DNA from: Lavandula angustifolia
Taxonomy: Eukaryota; Streptophyta; Magnoliopsida; Lamiales; Lamiaceae
NCBI GenBank assembly: GCA_028984105.1
Contig: CM054809.1
Span: 22,113,782-22,177,781 of the forward strand
Length of the DNA: 64,000 nucleotides
Direction of reading: 5' to 3'
In this document: one piece after another, positions 58,701-64,000 of the stretch
Position numbering within the stretch: the stretch's first letter is position 1
Layout: every line of letters starts with the position of its first letter
The notes under the pieces: model-generated
Seen by the model: only the letters and a program-made list of their open reading frames with translations
Told to the model about the DNA's origin: nothing
The model's database searches: none
Translations under genes and position numbers: made by a program

Positions 58701-58890
58701 ACTCCAGTCAGCTAGCAGGCCTCAGTAGAGTCAGTCCCTCTGCCACGCGATTCAGAACAACTTATTTGGTCTGCTGAATTCATTCAGTACGACACTCTCC
58801 TGGAAAGGATTGTTCGCGTTTGAAGTTGAGAAATCGATTTTCAGGTGTATTCACCCCCCTCTACACCTGAACATGCTCTCGGGACCAACA
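55735..58890 (+). repeat. 5' LTR of element D (interrupted)
   Basis: Segments 55735-56856 and 58397-58890 make one LTR of about 1.6 kb, starting TGTTGGGAGATGATTC and ending GGGACCAACA. TATA box at 56395-56403. The intact order is confirmed by the element-B LTR. The hairpin with the C-run is at 58841-58870. Confidence 0.9.
56852..58396. mobile_element. Solo LTR of the element-A family, with target duplication
   Basis: TGTTGGGTTATGAG at 56857 to GTCTCCGGACAAACA at 58391 (1,535 bp), flanked by CAAAC (56852-56856 and 58392-58396), a perfect 5-bp duplication. Within the LTR: TATA box at 57584-57593, hairpin with C-run at 58339-58371. No internal element sequence, so it is the product of LTR-LTR recombination. 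Confidence 0.95.
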
Positions 58891-58892
58891 AT

Positions 58893-58906
58893 TTGTATCA
58901 GAGCAA
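58893..58906 (+). promoter_or_regulatory. Primer-binding site (initiator tRNA-Met type)
   Basis: TTGTATCAGAGCAA lies three bases after the LTR end. The copia consensus TGGTATCAGAGC pairs with the 3' end of tRNA-iMet. Here one base differs (TTG for TGG). Confidence 0.85.
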
Positions 58907-59005
58907 GGTTATTTAAGACTCTTGTTGTTCTGAAACTGGTCTACTTGAACGAATCCAGAAAACGTTTTCACTGCATATCATTCTTCATTCATATCACTAT
59001 CTATC

Positions 59006-61164
59006 ATGTCTGATATGTCAGGAATCAGAATGATACCTATGTTCTCAGTAGAGAACTATGGTGTATGGCGGGTCAGAATGGAGGCATATCTGACCTCTCT
59101 CCACGATAGCATGACAGAGGTTCTGGAGGACGGACCTATTGATCCTATGGTCGATAGCGTCGTAGCTCAGGATCCAGCACAAGGAGGAGGGATGGTGATC
59201 GGGAAGAAGATCCCCAAAGACAGAAGTCTCTTCACCCTTGAGGAGAAGAAGCTTCACAACTTAGACCGCGTCGCCAGAAACGCCATACTGACCACTCTGA
59301 GCGATTCTTATCTCGGAAGAGTTTAGGATTGCAAGTCCGCGAAAGAACTCTAGGATGCTCTAGCGCTACTGAGTCGGGGGACTCAGAAGATCAAAGCGAA
59401 CAAACTTGCGCTGGAACTTCAGAAGCTGGAGAGATTGTCTCTGATACCTGGTGACACCATTGAAGGTCTTAACGTCAGATTTACGGATCTGATGAACTCT
59501 ATCAACGGGCTGGGAAAGACATTCTCCAACTGAGAGATGAATCTCAAGATTTTGAGGGCACTGCCAAACGGTCACTGGACTCCCTTTGCTACTTTATTAC
59601 GACATTCTGACTTAGATATTGTTACTCCTGACCATATCTTTTCAGAACTTAAAGCGGAGAAGTTCGAGTTTGGCTTACCTTAAAGGAAGCAGCGAGCTGA
59701 AGCTGACACCCAAGTCAACCATGCGTTTAAAGCATCAGTCAGCACAGCAGCTCCGGCGTCTAACAAGGCTGAACCTTCATTCAGTGACATACAAGAAGGA
59801 AATCTAGCCAAGAAGTACGTGCTGCTTGCCGTGAAGTATCAGAAGGAAAAGGAGAGGCGCAGAAAGCTCTCAAGAGTCATCAGAGACTCTAAGGGTAAGA
59901 ATGAATATACACCTAAGCACACTCCTGACTCGCATACTTCTGAATGCAGGAAATAAGAGGACTCAGCTCAGTCGAAAGAGAGTGAGCAAAGAAGAAAGAG
60001 TCACAACCTGCTATAACTGCAAGAAGCCAGGACACTATCAGTATGACTGTCCTAAGCTCAGCACTACTGAAAGAGCAGCACGCAAAGCAATAAGGGAGAA
60101 GTTCATCAAGAAGCGACAAGCATACATTGCCGGTGAACTCTCAGACGACTCAGATAAAGTCGATTCCTTCATGGATTCATCAGACGATGAAGCAACTTTC
60201 ATGGCCATAGAGCTTGAAGCTGAAGAAGATGCGGAAAAGTGTCTCATGGCAGGAGAAGAGATGAGGTAAACTCTCATGCACCATTTAATTCCTCTTCACA
60301 CTGCACACACGACACTATTTCAGGTGCAGATGAGAATCTGGACATCGCAATTGCATACGATGAACTACTCGACGAGCAGATTCAGATGAGTTTACAGCTT
60401 AGTAAGACTCTTCAGGAGTTGGATACCCTAAAAGTGGAGAATCAGAGACTTTCTCAGGAGAGTCAGGTTGCTACTGAGTCATAAGGACTTGTGTTGAGAC
60501 TCAGGGAGGAGATAAACTCTCGGATGGCCAAGTCTCAGCATCAAGAAGATCAGATCTCAGTACTGACCAATGACTTGACTCAGAAAAATACTGAATTGAG
60601 TCTACTGAAACAAGAGTTGTCAGGACTTCAGACCGAGCATGAACTGCTGAAGAAGAGTGATGATGTTGGAGGAACTTGAAGACAGAGCGGTACATGGGCG
60701 CTGAAAAGAAGCTTGAAGTTATGCTAGCAAGCAACAAGCCCAAGCATTGTAAGGAGGGACTTGGATTCAGCCATGGAGCCTCCTCATCTGCCCCCGTATG
60801 CTCAGAGAACCGGCTAGCTGATAGGTTTGTTCAAGGGGAGACCATCAATGCAGACATACTGAATCCCCTACCCAAGAACAAACAGAAGATGAAAGCACCT
60901 CATCCCAGTTATCAGCACTCTGACAAGAAGATCATCACCAGATCACCCCAGTTCAGTCAAGGGGGAACAAACAAAGCAAAATGGGCTGATCAGTATGGAC
61001 CTCCGCAGCTGACTCATCCAGCTCAGTGTGGGTCATATCACTATGATCCTATAGTCAACAGAGGATCCAAAAGTCAGAAAAAGAAGAAGAAAGTCGTACA
61101 GAAGGCAAAGGTCAGCAGTCCACCCACTCAGAAAATCAGGGCTCTTGAACCTGAAAAGCCATAG
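59006..61164 (+). pseudogene. gag and coiled-coil linker of element D
   Basis: Starts MSDMSGIRMIPMFSVENYGVW, a DUF4219/UBN2-type gag N-terminus with the ENYGVWRVRMEAYL motif. The middle includes LELQKLERLSLIPGDTIEGL (59405-59470) and NLKILRALPNGHW. The CCHC zinc knuckle CYNCKKPGHYQYDC is near 60010-60052, followed by an acidic tail, a coiled coil (60320-60660) and a basic Ser/Pro/Lys linker (60676-61164). Stops at about 59324, 59351, 59531, 59681 and 60481, plus frameshifts. It encodes the capsid precursor in an intact element. Confidence 0.88.
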
Positions 61165-64000
61165 AAGTCAGCACCGACCAGTCCAGTGGTCAAATATGTT
61201 GACAAAAGTGGAAAGAAATTGTCTGAGACCACCAGGGTCGTGAGACAGATTTGGGTTTCCAAAACTAACATCTAAGGACCCAAAATCAAAAATAAAGTGT
61301 ACCTATATATAATTCTGTTTTGCATGTGCACAAGGACCCTTGGTATGTGGACAACGGATGCTCAAGGCACATGACGTACCAAAAGGACCTACTGAAGAAT
61401 TATACTACTGAAGAAGGACCCCGAATCGAGTTTGGAGACAACGCAAAAGGCTATACCAGAGGCTACAAAACACTCGGCATTGGAACAACAACAGTTCCAA
61501 GAGTATCATATGTTGAAGGACTTCAGCATAATCTTCTCTCTGTTAGTCAATTTTGTGATAACTCGAATAGAGTGATTTTTTACGCTGGTTTCTGTGATGT
61601 CATAAATAAATCTACAGGGAAAACAGTGTTATCAGGTTCGTGCAAAAAGAATATCTATGTAGCTGACTGGAACTCAGCTGAACCTGAAGCTTGTTTGTTG
61701 GCGAAGAATGACAACAGAACGGGATGGCTCTGACACAGAAGACTTAGCCATCTCAACTTCAAGACGCTCAACAAATTAGCTAGAAACACTCTAGCAAGAG
61801 GACTGCCGAATGAAGTATTCAGCAAAGACATTCAGTGTGAAGCATATCTGAAGGGAAAGCAAACAAGGAATCAAAATCCTTCAGATGGAATCCTTCAGCT
61901 GCTCATATGGATTTGTTCGGTCCAGTCTCTCTAGTGACGATCAGAGGCAAGAAGTATGCATTAGTGGTCATTGATGACTACTCGCGCTACACATGAGTCA
62001 TATTTATTGCCAACAAGTCTGACGTCAAAACAGAGTTACCAAGGCTTCTGAAAAGGCTCAGTGTCGAGAAGAACACCAAGATCATCAAGATACGTTCAGA
62101 CAGAGGAGCTGAGTTCCTGAATTTTATGGTGGAGGAGTTCTGCAAAGCAGAAGGCATAGAGCATGAGACGTCTGCCGCGCGCACGCCTCAACAAAATGGG
62201 GTTGCTGAGAGGAAGAATCGAACACTCAAAGAAGCAGCAAGAACCCTGCTCGCAGACTCGGGACTCCCAACCAAATTCTGGGCAGAAGCTACTGATACTG
62301 CATGTTATACTCAGAACCGATCTCTACTGACAAAGCAACATAAGAAGACACCATATGAACTATGGAACGACAGGAAGCCTTCTTTATCTTATTTCCATAT
62401 TTTTGGGTGTTCGTGCTTTATCCACAATAACGGGAAAGATCAGCTGAAGACTTTTGATAGCAAGTCAGATCAGGGAGTGTTCTTAGGATACTCCTGGGTC
62501 AGCAAAACTTTCAGAGTCTTTAACTATCAGACCCTTTGCGTGGAGGAAAGCCCTCATGTTGTTTTTAATGAGTTTGCTACTAAAGACAGGAGCAGAAACT
62601 CTAAACCTGAATCTGAGGACATCAGTAAGCAGCTACAGGATCTGAGCTTAAAAGATAAAGTTGAAAAGATCTAGTTATGTTGGGATGATGATTCAGATGA
62701 AGAAACTGAAGACAAATCTACTGAATCTCAGCCAGTAGCAGAAGTAGCTGAACAGATTGACTCTACTGAACAGAGTCAATCCCAGGTATTGGACGCTCAC
62801 ACTTCTGATTTGGTTATTGGAGATCCTTCAGCAAGCGTAATGACAAGATCCAGATTCTGTCAGGGAGAAAGTGCCTTATATTCCTGCTTCTTGTCTACTG
62901 AAGAACCTTAGTTAGTTGAGGACGCACTTAAAGACGCTGATTGGATCATAGCCATGCAGGAGGAGCTGAATCAGTTCACGAGAAACGAAGTTTGGGAGCT
63001 TGTTGACAGACCCCGACATCAACATGTAATCGGAACAAAATGGGTCTTCAAAAACAAGTAAGATGAAAACAACGTCATAGTAAGGAACAAAGCAAGGCTC
63101 ATGGCAAAAGGCTACTGTCAAGCTGAAGGGATAGATTTCGACGAAACGTTCGCTCCAGTTGCAAGATTGGAGGCAATCAGACTATTCCTAGCCTACGCAA
63201 CACATCAAAGATTCTGAGTCTATCAAATGGATGTGAAGTCTGCTTTCCTGAATGGCGTACTGAAAGAAGAAGTCTATGTGGAACAGCCTCCCGGGTTTCA
63301 GCAGGGACATCAAGTTTATAGACTCAGAAAGGCTCTGTATGGGTTAAAACAAGCACTCAGGGCTTGGTACGATACCACTCGCGAGTTTCTTCTTCGAAAA
63401 GGTTTTCGAAGGGCACGATGAGCGCACATTATTCAACATTCGACTGGAAGACGACATTTTACTTGTGCAGATCTACGTAGATGATATCATCTTCGGCTCG
63501 AAGAACGTCATCATGTGTCAGCAGTTTGAGAAAATGATGGACAAGTTCGAGATGTCAATGATGGGAGAGATGAACTATTTCCTCGGCTTTCAAGTGAAGC
63601 AATCTGAGAAGGGAACGTTCATCAATCAAGGCAAATACACTCGAGACCTCATCAAGAGATTCGGTTGCACATCCGGCAAATCAATCAAGATCCCGATGAA
63701 CACGAACATGAAAATTGATCTTGATAAAGAGGGAGTATCAGTAGACCAAACTGAATTTCGTGTTATAATTGGTTCTTTATTATACTTAACACTCGTCCTG
63801 ACATAACTTATGATGTAGGTGTCTGCGCTCGATTTCAGGCGAATCCGAAGCAGAGTCACATGGACTCAGCAAAGAAGATTCTCCGCTATCTCAGAGGAAC
63901 ACCTGACATGGGTTTATGGTATCCAGCTGATGATAATATTGAACTAACTGGTTATTCTGATGCTGACTATGCAGGGTGTAGAATTGACCCAAAGTCAACT
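61165..64000 (+). pseudogene. pol of element D (protease to RNase H start)
   Basis: Protease: DNGCSRHMT at about 61348, with Asn in place of the catalytic-motif Ser of DSG. GAG-pre-integrase: WL then a stop at 61731-61733 where A has WHKRLSHLNF. Integrase core: VVIDDYSRYT near 61968, ENRTLKEAARTLLADSGLPTKFW (in part) at 62220-62280. RT: TKWVFKNK at 63032, then a stop; DVKSAFLNG at 63228; YVDDIIF at 63472-63492. The RNase H region is at the edge (LTGYSDADYAGC near 63940). Frame breaks at about 62672, 63056, 63216, 63410 and 63790. Confidence 0.88.

Larger units (their letters stand above)
55735..64000 (+). mobile_element. Ty1/copia retrotransposon D, 5' part
   Basis: 5' LTR (55735-58890, with an inserted solo LTR), primer-binding site, gag and pol up to RNase H at the window edge. 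Same LTR family as element B (TGTTGGGAGATGATTCAGTC...). Several frame breaks, so it cannot move by itself. The third ORF and 3' LTR lie outside. Confidence 0.9.

Noticed and set aside
1..64000. tRNA or rRNA genes
   Set aside because: No cloverleaf or rRNA sequence was recognised by eye; only the tRNA-complementary primer site at 58893 was found. A tRNAscan-SE run would be decisive.

Overview
This is a stretch of plant nuclear genome, most likely from a dicot. The evidence is interrupted genes with GT-AG introns, Ty1/copia elements with tRNA-Met primer sites, Stowaway MITEs with the CTCCCTCCGTCC end, and two intact genes whose proteins match well-known plant families. The species cannot be fixed from sequence alone. 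Only two ordinary host genes are visible: a five-exon Alba-domain DNA/RNA-binding protein gene (13910-16370, + strand) and an intronless nucleotide-sugar/triose-phosphate-type transporter gene (42434-43489, - strand). Nearly everything else is transposable-element sequence, much of it nested.

Layout. 1-10625: 3' part of a degenerate SIRE/Maximus-like copia element (element A) with gag-pol, a long third ORF and a 3' LTR. It abuts an antisense third-ORF fragment of another element (E, 10626-12856). 12857-16660: Alba gene with its promoter region and two Stowaway-type MITEs. 16661-28075: a large inverted-repeat (foldback-like) element holding copia element B (17072-27369, - strand), whose 5' end is internally deleted. 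28076-33185: a relic MULE transposase split by a hAT-type insertion that itself contains a smaller hAT MITE and a Stowaway element. 33186-40814: a MULE bounded by a 10-bp direct repeat that carries both a Mutator-type transposase (- strand) and a Ulp1/C48 cysteine-protease-like gene (+ strand), with many copies of a CATCGGCCC motif. 40815-45143: sequence around the transporter gene, with local tandem duplications and a MITE. 45144-47605: a decayed PIF/Harbinger element. 47651-55734: copia-like element C (- strand), whose third ORF is split by a decayed hAT transposon. 55735-64000: copia element D (+ strand), whose 5' LTR holds a solo LTR of the element-A family; D's gag-pol runs off the right edge.

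How the parts relate. The nesting gives a relative order: E is older than A; the foldback element is older than B; C is older than the hAT insertion and D; D is older than the solo LTR. A, B, C and E all carry a very large third ORF downstream of pol, and in A, B and E a splice-acceptor-like TTGCAG/TTTGCAG lies just upstream of its first ATG. The parts most worth following up are the Ulp1-bearing MULE with its repeated motif and the conserved non-canonical third ORF of the copia elements.
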